The translations under genes and the position numbers were made by a program. A stretch of DNA of 64,000 nt from JBOFFC01 sp051648405. GTDB lineage: Bacteria; Planctomycetota; Planctomycetia; Pirellulales; Lacipirellulaceae. Each line of letters starts with the position of its first letter. Within the stretch, counting starts at the first letter, position 1. Location: positions 1 to 64,000 of the forward strand of contig JBOFFC010000146.1 of NCBI GenBank assembly GCA_051648405.1. Reading direction: 5' to 3'. The notes beneath the pieces were generated by a model that saw only the letters and a list, made by a program, of their open reading frames with translations, searched no databases and had not been told where the DNA came from. Shown one piece after another: positions 17,286 to 24,533 of the stretch.

Positions 17286-19142
17286 CTACCGGTTGATCTT
17301 GTACTCCTCGAACTTGCGGTACAGGGTCGCCCGTCCGATGCCGAGCAGCTTCGCCGCGTCGGGGACCGAACCGCCGGCCCGGTCGAGGGCTTCGAGGATC
17401 AGCTTGCGCTCCCACTCGTCGAGGCGCAGCGTGTCGAGGTCCTGGCGGCCCGCGTCGCGGAGCGCCAGGTCGAGCGGTCGGACCTCGTCCCCTTCGGCCA
17501 TCACCACGGCGCTGTCGATCACGTTCCGCAACTGCCGCACGTTCCCGGGCCAGTCGTACCCCAGCAGCTTGTCGCGGGCGCCTGCCGACAGCTCGAGGCC
17601 CGGCCGGCCGTGCTCGCCCCGGAAGTGCTGAAAGAAGAAATCGATCAGCAGGCCGATATCCGTGCTACGCTCGCGCAGCGGCGGCAAACGAAGCTCGAAC
17701 ACGCTGAGGCGGTAGTACAGGTCCTCGCGGAACCTCCGCTCGCGGACGTAGGCTTGTAAGTCCTGGTTGGTGGCCGCCACGACCCGCACGTCGACCGACA
17801 CCGGCTGCGTGGCGCCCACAGGCAGGAACGGGTGCCCCTCGAGCACGCGGAGCAGCTTCGCCTGCCCCTCGGGGGTCATCTCCCCCACCTCGTCGAGGAA
17901 CAGCGTCCCCGTGTCGGCCTGCTGGAAGTAGCCGATGTGATCGCGGTCGGCGCCGGTGAACGAGCCCGCCTTGTGACCAAACAGCTGGCTCTCCATCAGG
18001 TCGTGGGGGATCGCGGCGCAGTTCACCGAGACCATCGCCCGCTCGGCGCGGGGGCCGGCGCGGTGGATCGCGCGGGCCACGAGCTCCTTGCCCGAGCCGC
18101 TCTCGCCGCGCACCAACACGGCCCCCGAGGCCCGCGCCACGCGGGCGATCTTCTGCTTGAGGTCGAGCATCGGCTCGCTCTGGCCGACGAGCTCGTCGTA
18201 CCCCGGCGCCGCCGCCTCGAGCCGCGCCATGCGCTGCGACATGTGGCTCATCTCGAGCGCCCGGGCGAGCGACACGGCGAGCAGGTTCGCGACCGAGATC
18301 AGGAAGTCGAAGTCCGACTGTCGGAAGCGGCCGTCCTCGAGGTAGGCGTGCAGCGCGCCGAGCGCGACACGCTTCCCCTTGCGGTTCCGCCCCACGAGCG
18401 GCGCGCAGATCGCGTCGGCGAACGTCCCCAGGCCGTCGGCCCCGCTGGGCGCCTCTTGGTTGGCGACCCACACGGCGTGCCCGGCGCGCGACACGAGGTC
18501 GGTGAGGCTCGGGCTCAGCACGACGCGGGCCCGCGCGTCGGCCGGCAGGACGATCTTGGGGCGCAGCTCGCCGTCGTCGCTAGGCCACAGGTAGCCGACG
18601 ATCGAGGCGCCGGTGCGCTTGCGCAGCAAGTCGAGCGCCGTCTCGACAAGCCCCTCGGGCTCGACCCCCCCCAGGAGCTTGATGCAGAGCTGGTACAGGA
18701 GCATCAGCTCCTTCACTTGCTCGGCGTTGGGGAGGCCGTCGAGAGACGCCTCGTCGACTCCCCCTTCGTAGACCGGCGCCTCGTGGACGATCGTCTGCGT
18801 GAGCTGCGGGCTCGCCCCCCCTTCGGCGGTCGGCGGCTCCTCCGAGGCGTGGAAGCAGAGCTCGGTCCCGCCGATCCGCACGACGTGCCCGTCCCCCAGC
18901 AGCGCCTCGTCGGTCTTCTGCCCGTTGACGAAGGTCCCGTTGCGGCTGCCGGCGTCCTCGACCACCCAGCCGCTTTCGCGGGCGACGACCCGCGCGTGGA
19001 CGCGCGAACACAGGGGGTCGGCAAGGGCGATCTGGCAGGCGCCGCCGCGGCCGAGCAGCGTCTCGCCACTGGGGGGCAACGGGAAGTTCGCGCCGGCGCG
19101 GGGGCCGGTTTGGACCGTGAGGTACGCGTACAACGAGGCCAC
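17286..19142 (-). CDS. FHA-GAF-sigma54 activator with Fis-type HTH
   Basis: This 618-residue regulator has an FHA phosphothreonine-binding domain at about 25-95 (LLGRGGACQIAL, SRVHARV, DAGSRNGTFVNG). A GAF sensor domain follows (about 130-300), then an AAA+ sigma54-interaction domain with Walker A GESGSGKELVARAIH and the sigma54-contact loop GSFTGAD in place of the usual GAFTGA. Walker B (TLFLDEVGEM) and the arginine finger region LYYRLSVFELRLPPLRER are present. The last 45 residues form a Fis helix-turn-helix. It has no receiver domain, so activity is probably controlled by a kinase through FHA and by a ligand through GAF. GTG start. It is upstream of the PaaK-like gene in one operon. Target genes are unknown. 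Confidence 0.9.
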   Translation of the reverse strand: MASLYAYLTVQTGPRAGANFPLPPSGETLLGRGGACQIALADPLCSRVHARVVARESGWVVEDAGSRNGTFVNGQKTDEALLGDGHVVRIGGTELCFHASEEPPTAEGGASPQLTQTIVHEAPVYEGGVDEASLDGLPNAEQVKELMLLYQLCIKLLGGVEPEGLVETALDLLRKRTGASIVGYLWPSDDGELRPKIVLPADARARVVLSPSLTDLVSRAGHAVWVANQEAPSGADGLGTFADAICAPLVGRNRKGKRVALGALHAYLEDGRFRQSDFDFLISVANLLAVSLARALEMSHMSQRMARLEAAAPGYDELVGQSEPMLDLKQKIARVARASGAVLVRGESGSGKELVARAIHRAGPRAERAMVSVNCAAIPHDLMESQLFGHKAGSFTGADRDHIGYFQQADTGTLFLDEVGEMTPEGQAKLLRVLEGHPFLPVGATQPVSVDVRVVAATNQDLQAYVRERRFREDLYYRLSVFELRLPPLRERSTDIGLLIDFFFQHFRGEHGRPGLELSAGARDKLLGYDWPGNVRQLRNVIDSAVVMAEGDEVRPLDLALRDAGRQDLDTLRLDEWERKLILEALDRAGGSVPDAAKLLGIGRATLYRKFEEYKINR

Positions 19143-19267
19143 CTAGCGCGCCGATCGGCTGAAGAGTTTGCCCCTCTTTCGAGCCCCCATCGTAACCGCG
19201 GGGCGAGCCGCCGGCAGCAGTCGTTTCGCGGGGCCGGGCGGCCGACGCCGCGGCGTCGCGAGCCGGG

Positions 19268-19296
19268 TTGGCCCCCCCGCCCCGGCCTGCTAAGCT
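19268..19296 (+). promoter_or_regulatory. Candidate promoter for tRNA-Pro
   Basis: TTGGCC (19268-19273), 17 bases, TAAGCT (19291-19296). It lies about 30 bases ahead of the tRNA and is only a partial match to the sigma70 consensus. Confidence 0.35.
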
Positions 19297-19327
19297 CCGG
19301 GCTTGTCGAACCCGTTCGCGGGTTTCT

Positions 19328-19402
19328 CGGGCTGTAGCTCAGCTTGGCTAGAGCGCTGCGTTCGGGACGCAGAGGTCGAAGGTTCAAATCCTTTCAGCCC
19401 GA
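19328..19402 (+). tRNA. tRNA-Pro (anticodon CGG)
   Basis: A full cloverleaf of 75 bases can be drawn. The acceptor CGGGCTG pairs with CAGCCCG, the D stem is GCTC/GAGC, and the anticodon stem CTGCG/CGCAG encloses the loop TTCGGGA (anticodon CGG, G37). The T stem GAAGG/CCTTT encloses TTCAAAT, and the discriminator base is A. CCA is not encoded. It reads CCG, a frequent proline codon in this GC-rich genome. A T-run follows at 19405-19412. Confidence 0.95.
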
Positions 19403-19415
19403 CTGGTTTTTTGGC

Positions 19416-19441
19416 GGTCTCGGCTTGGCTACGCCAAGACC
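19416..19441 (+). terminator. Weak hairpin after tRNA-Pro
   Basis: CTTGGC-tac-GCCAAG with flanking GGTCT/GACC pairs lies shortly after the tRNA. It has no T-run after it (the TTTTTT is before it), so its role as a terminator is uncertain. Confidence 0.3.
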
Positions 19442-19467
19442 TCGCGTCGCTCGGTTGTGTTCCTTCA

Positions 19468-19563
19468 GAAGCTAGACAGGATTACAGGATAAGGAAGGAT
19501 TGACAGGAAAAGCAGCGGTTCCTGTTCATCCCTTTCCAATCCCGTAGATCCTGTCAGGCTTTC
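19468..19563. repeat. Inverted pair of AAGCTnGACAGGAT repeats (left flank of the transporter)
   Basis: The plus-oriented half is AAGCTAGACAGGATTACAGG, then ATAAGGAAGGATTGACAGGA. The minus-oriented half at about 19515-19563 reads AAGCCTGACAGGATCTACGG and onward on the other strand. Together they form an imperfect palindrome that ends two bases before the transporter start codon. Confidence 0.8.
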
Positions 19564-19564
19564 T

Positions 19565-20698
19565 GTGGTGCGAGCAAGACTTGACCGGAGCGAGTTGAGC
19601 GGGGCCCTGGGGGACCTGGGGACGTTTCTCCCGCTGCTGGTGGCGATGTCGGTCGAGAACGGGCTCGACTTCGCAGCCGCCCTCTTCTTCGCCGGCCTCT
19701 TCAACGTCGTCACCGGCGTGACGTTCGGCATCCCGATGGCGGTGCAGCCGATGAAGGCGATCGCCGCCGTGGCGCTCGCCCAGGGGCTCCCCGCTTTGCA
19801 GGTCGTCGCCGCGGGGGCGTCGGTGAGCGCGATCGTGCTGCTGGCGGGTGTGACCGGGTTCGTCGAGACGCTCTCCCGTATCGTGCCGAAGCCCGTCGTG
19901 CGCGGCGTGCAACTGGCCCTCGCGCTGACGCTCGTCACGAAGGGGCTCGGCATGGTTTCAGCGACGGGGGCGTGGCTGTCGCTCGACGGCTTCGCCACGG
20001 CGCTTGCTGCGGCGGCGCTCGTCGTCGGCGCCGGGGCTTCGAGCCGCGTGCCGGTTGGCCTCGTGCTGTTCGTCGTCGGCCTGGCGATCGCCGCGATCGT
20101 GCGGCCTGAAGGGGTGCAAGCGCTCGCGTTCGGCCTGTGGACGCCGAGCTGGACTCCCCCGGCATGGAACGACTTCGTCACCGCCTTCCCGGTGGCGACC
20201 GTGCCGCAGGTCCCGCTGACGCTCGTGAACTCGGTGGTCGCCGTCTGCGCGCTGTCGAGCGACCTGTTCCCCGACCGCCCCGCCGCCCCGCGCAAGGTGG
20301 CGATCTCGGTGGGGCTCATGAACCTGACGACCTGTTGGTTCGGGGCGATGCCGATGTGCCACGGGGCCGGAGGCCTGGCGGGGCAGTACCGATTTGGCGC
20401 GCGGACCGCCGGGTCGATTCTGTTCCTCGGCGCCGCGAAGACGTTGCTCGCGGTGCTTTTCGGGGCGTCGCTCGTGACGCTCGTCGCGGCGTTCCCGGCG
20501 AGCATCCTCGGCGTCATGGTCGTCGCCAGCGGGCTTGAGCTGGGCGTCGCGGCACGCGACCAGACCGAGCGCGACGACGCCTACGCGATGCTCGTCACGG
20601 CCGGGGTCGCGCTGGGAACGGGGAACATCGCGCTGGGCCTCGCCGCGGGATGGCTCGTCGCGCTCCGCCAAGGAAGCTGGACAGGATTTGCTGGATGA
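19565..20698 (+). CDS. MOT1-type sulfate/molybdate transporter
   Basis: This 377-residue polytopic membrane protein has about ten hydrophobic segments. Both hallmark motifs of the MOT1 branch of the SulP superfamily are visible: GIPMAVQPMKAIAAVAL (about 58-74) and the second signature PMCHGAGGLAGQYRFGARTAGS (positions about 262-283). Members import molybdate or sulfate. No molybdopterin or sulfur genes are adjacent. Both gene ends touch repeats: the GTG start follows one directly, and the last residues (GSWTGFAG and the stop) are encoded by the start of the next repeat. The natural C-terminus may therefore have been replaced when the repeat inserted. Confidence 0.85.
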   Translation: MVRARLDRSELSGALGDLGTFLPLLVAMSVENGLDFAAALFFAGLFNVVTGVTFGIPMAVQPMKAIAAVALAQGLPALQVVAAGASVSAIVLLAGVTGFVETLSRIVPKPVVRGVQLALALTLVTKGLGMVSATGAWLSLDGFATALAAAALVVGAGASSRVPVGLVLFVVGLAIAAIVRPEGVQALAFGLWTPSWTPPAWNDFVTAFPVATVPQVPLTLVNSVVAVCALSSDLFPDRPAAPRKVAISVGLMNLTTCWFGAMPMCHGAGGLAGQYRFGARTAGSILFLGAAKTLLAVLFGASLVTLVAAFPASILGVMVVASGLELGVAARDQTERDDAYAMLVTAGVALGTGNIALGLAAGWLVALRQGSWTGFAG

Positions 20699-20766
20699 AG
20701 AACGGATCGAGGGAGGATTCGCAATCCTGTTGATCCCTTTTCATCCTGTCATCCTGTCAAGCTTTC
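20683..20766. repeat. Inverted pair of AAGCTnGACAGGAT repeats (right flank of the transporter)
   Basis: The plus half is AAGCTGGACAGGATTTGCTG, then GATGAAGAACGGATCGAGGG. The minus half is the mirror of ATCCTGTCATCCTGTCAAGC, ending at 20766. The first 16 bases are translated as the end of the transporter, and the other end lies four bases from the stop of the convergent hydrolase gene. The element could form a hairpin serving both genes as terminator. Confidence 0.85.
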
Positions 20767-20769
20767 CCG

Positions 20770-21831
20770 TCATTCGGCGTTGAGGAACTCGTACGGCTCG
20801 GCGGGCTTGAACTCGTCGGTGACGTTCCCCGCCAGGTCGGGGTTGCCGTCGAGTTGTAGTTTCCGCACCCCTGATCCGGGCGAGAAGTCGAGGTCCGCCA
20901 GCTTGATCCACGTCGCGCTCGGCGAGTACGTCCCTTCGTAGTAGTAGACCATGCTCTTCTGGTTGGCGACGGTGCGCCAAATGGTCGTCGAGATGTTCGG
21001 CTGACCCGGCGTGGTGATGCCGCGCGGGACGCTGACGTTGCGCATCACGCTGAAGACGCTCGCCACCCCTTCGCGTGGCTCGGCGGTGCGCGTGCAGGCG
21101 CCAATGTAGAACGAGGCCCGCGCGAAGCGGTCCGCCGCGCGGTTCGTGCCGGGGAGCATCGTCGTCCCGCCGATCTGCTTCCAGTACTCGTTGAGCGCGA
21201 GCTGCTTTTCGAAGGTCGGCGAGTTGGTCATCACCTGGTGCTCGCGGCCGTGGTGGATCACCAGCTTGCCGCCGACGTACTCGAAGACCGCCGAATCGCC
21301 GGTCGCGTCGGAGAGCGACACGTGGCCGTTCCCCGCCATGCCGTTGGGGAGCGTTGGGCCGACGACGCGGAACTCCTCGCGGCCGAGCGCATCGACCGCC
21401 TCGGCGACGGTCGCGAAGCGGTCGAGCACGTACTGCCCCCAAGCGGCGATCGACATCGCGGGGCGGTCGTCTCCGGCCGCGGGGTACTCCGACTCGACGA
21501 GGTACAGCAGGTTCATCACCAGTCCGCGCTCGTTCATCCCGTCGGTCGATGCGGCCTCGTAGCCGCTCACGACGACGCTGCCGTGGAGGCTGGCCCACTC
21601 GAGCGAGTTCTCTCCCGCTGCCCCCGAACGCTTCATCCCTTGCGGGAATACCCACAGGTTCGAGTGCAGGTCCTCAACCCAGTCCATCGTCCGGCCGGTG
21701 ATGACGAGCCCTTCCTCCCCCAGGTAGACAGCGCGGGAGCAGGCGGCCAAGTCGATCGGGACGCAGCAAGCCACCGCGAGCGCGAGGCAGGCGGCTCGAC
21801 GGAGCGTGCGCTGAAACCGGACCGACGTCAT
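20770..21831 (-). CDS. Secreted choloylglycine hydrolase / penicillin acylase-like Ntn hydrolase
   Basis: A 353-residue protein starting at the ATG at 21831, which has AGGAA at a good distance. Residues 1-30 form a signal peptide ending in DLAA, followed by Cys31, the expected N-terminal nucleophile of linear amide hydrolases (CSRAVYLG). The downstream GRTMDW provides the usual Arg and Asp, and MNERGLVMNLLY matches the family Asn region. LAAC also resembles a lipobox, so lipidation instead of nucleophile exposure cannot be excluded. The family cleaves bile-acid amides, penicillin V or acyl-homoserine lactones; the true substrate in this organism is unknown. The next gene upstream on this strand is the dockerin esterase, with a hairpin between the two. 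Confidence 0.85.
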   Translation of the reverse strand: MTSVRFQRTLRRAACLALAVACCVPIDLAACSRAVYLGEEGLVITGRTMDWVEDLHSNLWVFPQGMKRSGAAGENSLEWASLHGSVVVSGYEAASTDGMNERGLVMNLLYLVESEYPAAGDDRPAMSIAAWGQYVLDRFATVAEAVDALGREEFRVVGPTLPNGMAGNGHVSLSDATGDSAVFEYVGGKLVIHHGREHQVMTNSPTFEKQLALNEYWKQIGGTTMLPGTNRAADRFARASFYIGACTRTAEPREGVASVFSVMRNVSVPRGITTPGQPNISTTIWRTVANQKSMVYYYEGTYSPSATWIKLADLDFSPGSGVRKLQLDGNPDLAGNVTDEFKPAEPYEFLNAE

Positions 21832-21863
21832 CGTGGTGTTCCTGGTGGAAGTCGTCGCAGGCA

Positions 21864-21890
21864 ACGGCGCCGCTGGAGTCGCGGCGCCGT
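21864..21890 (-). terminator. Hairpin between esterase and choloylglycine hydrolase genes
   Basis: ACGGCGCCG and CGGCGCCGT form a perfect 9-base stem around a 9-base loop, 19 bases beyond the esterase stop. There is no clear T-run, so it may only attenuate transcription. Confidence 0.45.
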
Positions 21891-21908
21891 CGCCCAACAG
21901 CGAGTTGA

Positions 21909-23396
21909 TTAAGGTCGTGCCAACCGCAGCGTCGCCGCGCAGCCGACGGCGAGCACCCAGGCGCTCGGTTCGGGGACCGCGACGAGCACCGCCTGCGTCG
22001 CCTCGGCGAGGGCATCGGCGGTGGTGGCGCCGTAGTTCGCGACCCAGGTGGCGTAGTCCCCCTGGTCGAACGAGGTTCCCAAGCCGTCACGCCAGACCGT
22101 GTAGTCGGCGGCGTTCACGAGGCCGTCGCCGTTGAAGTCCCCCGCGATGCTCGACGCCGGGCCGATCAGGTCGCGGAGCATCGCGGGGAGCTGCGCCCGC
22201 CAGTTGCCCCACGAGTGCCCCTCGTTCGCCTCGTCGTAGGTGTAGTCGTGGCTGAACTGCTGCAAGATGGCCGCCATCGTGGGGCCGCCGTTGCCGTCGT
22301 TGATCGTGCCGGCGGTCATGAAGAGCTTTTGGTCCGCATAGGGGGCGCGGCGGTAGCGGTCGTAGATCGACGTGCCGGCCCCGAAGGCGGGGCTTTGGAT
22401 GCCGATCCGTGCGAACGTCTCGGGCTCGGTCGCCCCGACGAACGCCGCCGCGACCCCGCCCAGCGACGTGCCGAGGATCATCCGGTCGGTCGCCTGAGCG
22501 CTCGTTCCGAAGGCGCCGTCGATCGCCGGCACAAGCTCGTCCGCCAGGTAGGTCGCGAACGCCGGGTTGTTGACGTACTGGCTCTGGCGCCGGTTCTCGC
22601 CGAGGTTAGTCGGGTTCCGCGGATCGACGAACACGGCGATCGTCGGCCGGATCGAGCCGTCGTCGATCAGGTTATCGAGCACCGCGGCGAGGCTCCCCAT
22701 GTGGTCGGCCGAGTACTCGTGCCCGTCGGTCACGTAGACCACGGGGAGCCCGTCCGCCGCGACGGGGTCGTAGCCGGCCGGCGTGTAGACGCGGTGCTGG
22801 ACGCTGTAGCCGAGCGCCGTGCTCGTGCGGACAACGTTTGGCCCGAGCGTCCCGCGGGCGATCCCCGGGCGGCGGATCGCCTCCTCGGGGTAGTCGTACG
22901 AGGGCATCCGCAGCTCGGAGTTCGGCCCGAAGCCGCTCCACATCTGCAGCGGGTTGACGGGGTCGAGGACCCAATTGGTCCCGCCGGTGACGATCTTGTA
23001 GTCAACGCGGGCGTCGGCGGGCAGCGTCAGCTCGCGGACCCACAGGTCGGTCCCCACCACCTGCGTCGCGCGACTGGCGGTGGCGCTCCAACTGTTGAAG
23101 TCGCCGGCGACGGATACCTGCGACGCGGAGCCCCGCCAGAGGAACGCCGCCTGGTTCCCCTGCGCGTAGGGGGTCTGACCCGCGGCCCGGAGCTGCGTCC
23201 ACAGCGTGTTGAGGCGCGTCGAGCGAGCGGTCGCGTCGGCGGTCGCCGAGATCGCGGCGAGCTCGTCCTTGAACGCCTGGTAGCTCGGGAAGACCTGCTG
23301 CCGAACGTAGTTGGGGTCGGGGGGCGCCTGGGCGCTCGCGAGCACCCCCAACGTTGCCGCGGTCAACGCGACTACCCCTCGGAGCAAGCCTGTCAT
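21909..23396 (-). CDS. Secreted esterase with CBM48-like, dockerin and PEP-CTERM regions
   Basis: The protein is 495 residues from the ATG at 23396, giving a clean signal peptide (1-23, ending ASAQA); an ATG at 23441 would add 15 residues. Residues 83-150 resemble a CBM48/glycogen-binding E-set domain (VSVAGDFNSW). Residues 185-420 are an esterase D/enterochelin-esterase-like alpha/beta hydrolase, with nucleophile Ser311 in GTSLGG and the late histidine in EGHSWGNW. Residues 428-470 hold dockerin loops (GDFNGDGLVNAADYTVW, then QGDYATW), and 478-495 are a VPEPSAW sorting tail. The domain order suggests an enzyme acting on acylated polysaccharide and retained at the envelope. It has no cohesin partner in the window. 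Confidence 0.88.
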   Translation of the reverse strand: MTGLLRGVVALTAATLGVLASAQAPPDPNYVRQQVFPSYQAFKDELAAISATADATARSTRLNTLWTQLRAAGQTPYAQGNQAAFLWRGSASQVSVAGDFNSWSATASRATQVVGTDLWVRELTLPADARVDYKIVTGGTNWVLDPVNPLQMWSGFGPNSELRMPSYDYPEEAIRRPGIARGTLGPNVVRTSTALGYSVQHRVYTPAGYDPVAADGLPVVYVTDGHEYSADHMGSLAAVLDNLIDDGSIRPTIAVFVDPRNPTNLGENRRQSQYVNNPAFATYLADELVPAIDGAFGTSAQATDRMILGTSLGGVAAAFVGATEPETFARIGIQSPAFGAGTSIYDRYRRAPYADQKLFMTAGTINDGNGGPTMAAILQQFSHDYTYDEANEGHSWGNWRAQLPAMLRDLIGPASSIAGDFNGDGLVNAADYTVWRDGLGTSFDQGDYATWVANYGATTADALAEATQAVLVAVPEPSAWVLAVGCAATLRLARP

Positions 23397-23534
23397 CGCG
23401 CCCGCCTTCGCCTGAATTGATCCCGCCGATTGACCTTGCATCAATCGAGCCTAACACGCCGCCACGCTGAGCCGCAAAGCGCTGGGGCGAGGGATGTGCA
23501 CGGGCATTGACCGCAGGCCTCGGCCCGAGCGCCA

Positions 23535-23568
23535 GCCGGGGCCATCGCAGCGTGGCGATAGCCCCGGC
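23535..23568 (-). terminator. Hairpin after the CHRD gene
   Basis: GCCGGGGC-c-ATCGC pairs with GCGAT-a-GCCCCGGC. It lies 20-55 bases past the CHRD stop codon on the minus strand. A strong stem with no T-run. Confidence 0.5.
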
Positions 23569-23588
23569 ACAACGCTTCGTTTCAGGGC

Positions 23589-24119
23589 TCAGCGGCGGCG
23601 TCGGAACGCCAGCGGGGTGAACAGCGCGGCCACCATCGCGACCGACGCGGGCTCGGGGACGATCTGGCCGCGGATCTCACCCCCCCGGTTCAGGTCCGTG
23701 TGGATGTTGAAGTACAGGTTGCCGGCCAGCATGGCGCTCGCCAGCGTGTCGGTCAGCGGGTTCGTGGCGTCGTCCCAACGCCAGTCGCCGGTGATCGTCC
23801 CCGACTGCGTGCCGACCCAGCCCGCGACGCCGTCGAGGAAGTGGACGACCGAGCCGTTGATGCCGGCCGGCGCGTTGTGGATGTGGGCCCCGGGGGGGTT
23901 CACGATCACGCTCTGGAGGCCCGTGTAGTCGATGTTGTAGGCCGCGACCCAAGCCCCGGCGCCCCCGGAGAGGTTCACCGTGGCGGTCCCCGTCGCGGTG
24001 GTCGCCACGGGGCCGACCTCTTGGGCGCCGTTCAATACCGCCACCAACGACTGAGCCGAAGCAACCGAACCCAACCAGCCAAGTGCCGCAACCGCCAGCG
24101 TGCAGAGCATCGGACGCAT
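23589..24119 (-). CDS. Secreted CHRD-domain protein with PEP-CTERM tail
   Basis: A 176-residue protein with signal peptide 1-22 (ending VASA). A CHRD domain fills nearly all of the mature part (LNGAQEVGPVATTATGTATV, HIHNAPAGINGSVVHFL, YFNIHTDLNRGGEIRGQI). The tail is VPEPASVAMVAALFTPLAFRRRR. CHRD domains were named from chordin; in bacteria they occur in small secreted proteins of unknown role. The start at 24119 has a strong AAAGGAGC ribosome site. The PEP-CTERM tail predicts processing by an exosortase, which is not in the window. Confidence 0.9.
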   Translation of the reverse strand: MRPMLCTLAVAALGWLGSVASAQSLVAVLNGAQEVGPVATTATGTATVNLSGGAGAWVAAYNIDYTGLQSVIVNPPGAHIHNAPAGINGSVVHFLDGVAGWVGTQSGTITGDWRWDDATNPLTDTLASAMLAGNLYFNIHTDLNRGGEIRGQIVPEPASVAMVAALFTPLAFRRRR

Positions 24120-24533
24120 GGTTCGCTCCTTTGGAAGAACTTAGGGGGGTAATCCGCAGACACCCGATCCTACGGGATCGGACGACAAAACGCGCGGCGA
24201 TCCGATGAATTTTTCGGGCGCAAGGGGGGGCGGGCGGGCCCCCGAGCCGCGGGCCGATCGCTCGCAGCGGATCGCCCGAAACGGGGCGATCGCGACGGGC
24301 CGATCGCGACGGGCCGCTCGCGGCGCACGGGGTCACCAGCGCCAGGGACGGGGACGGGGCGTTCCGCTGCGCAGCGGCCACGAAGCCGTCACGCCGGCCG
24401 GGGCGCTCTCGTTCGAGCCGAATGCTCACCGGGGGTTCACGAAACGACAACACTCTCCCTGTAAGGTTACGACCCCGGTCGATTCACCGAGAGGCTGCCC
24501 TCGGTGACGCATCCCCAAGCTACGGAGAGACTC
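24120..24533. other. 414-base divergent intergenic region
   Basis: It separates the CHRD gene (minus) from the phosphoesterase gene (plus), so it must hold both promoters. It contains a 28-base motif (24194-24221) that recurs at 26266-26293, and two tandem copies of GATCGCGACGGGCC around 24288-24315. No reading frame here looks like a real gene. Confidence 0.6.
24194..24221 (+). repeat. Dispersed 28-base motif, copy A
   Basis: GCGGCGATCCGATGAATTTT followed by TCGGGCGC; it matches copy B at 26266 in 25 of 28 positions. Both flank the phosphoesterase gene. Confidence 0.6.

Noticed and set aside
19468..20766. Composite transposon around the MOT1-type gene
   Set aside because: The flanking repeats are only about 45 bases per arm, carry no transposase and show no target-site duplication that I could find. 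Reported as a repeat-enclosed gene instead.
21832..21897. 22-residue N-terminal extension of the choloylglycine hydrolase-like protein
   Set aside because: It would bury the signal peptide; the ATG at 21831 has a proper ribosome site.
22215..23420. 401-codon plus-strand frame over the dockerin esterase
   Set aside because: Shadow frame; the minus strand has signal peptide, catalytic and sorting motifs.
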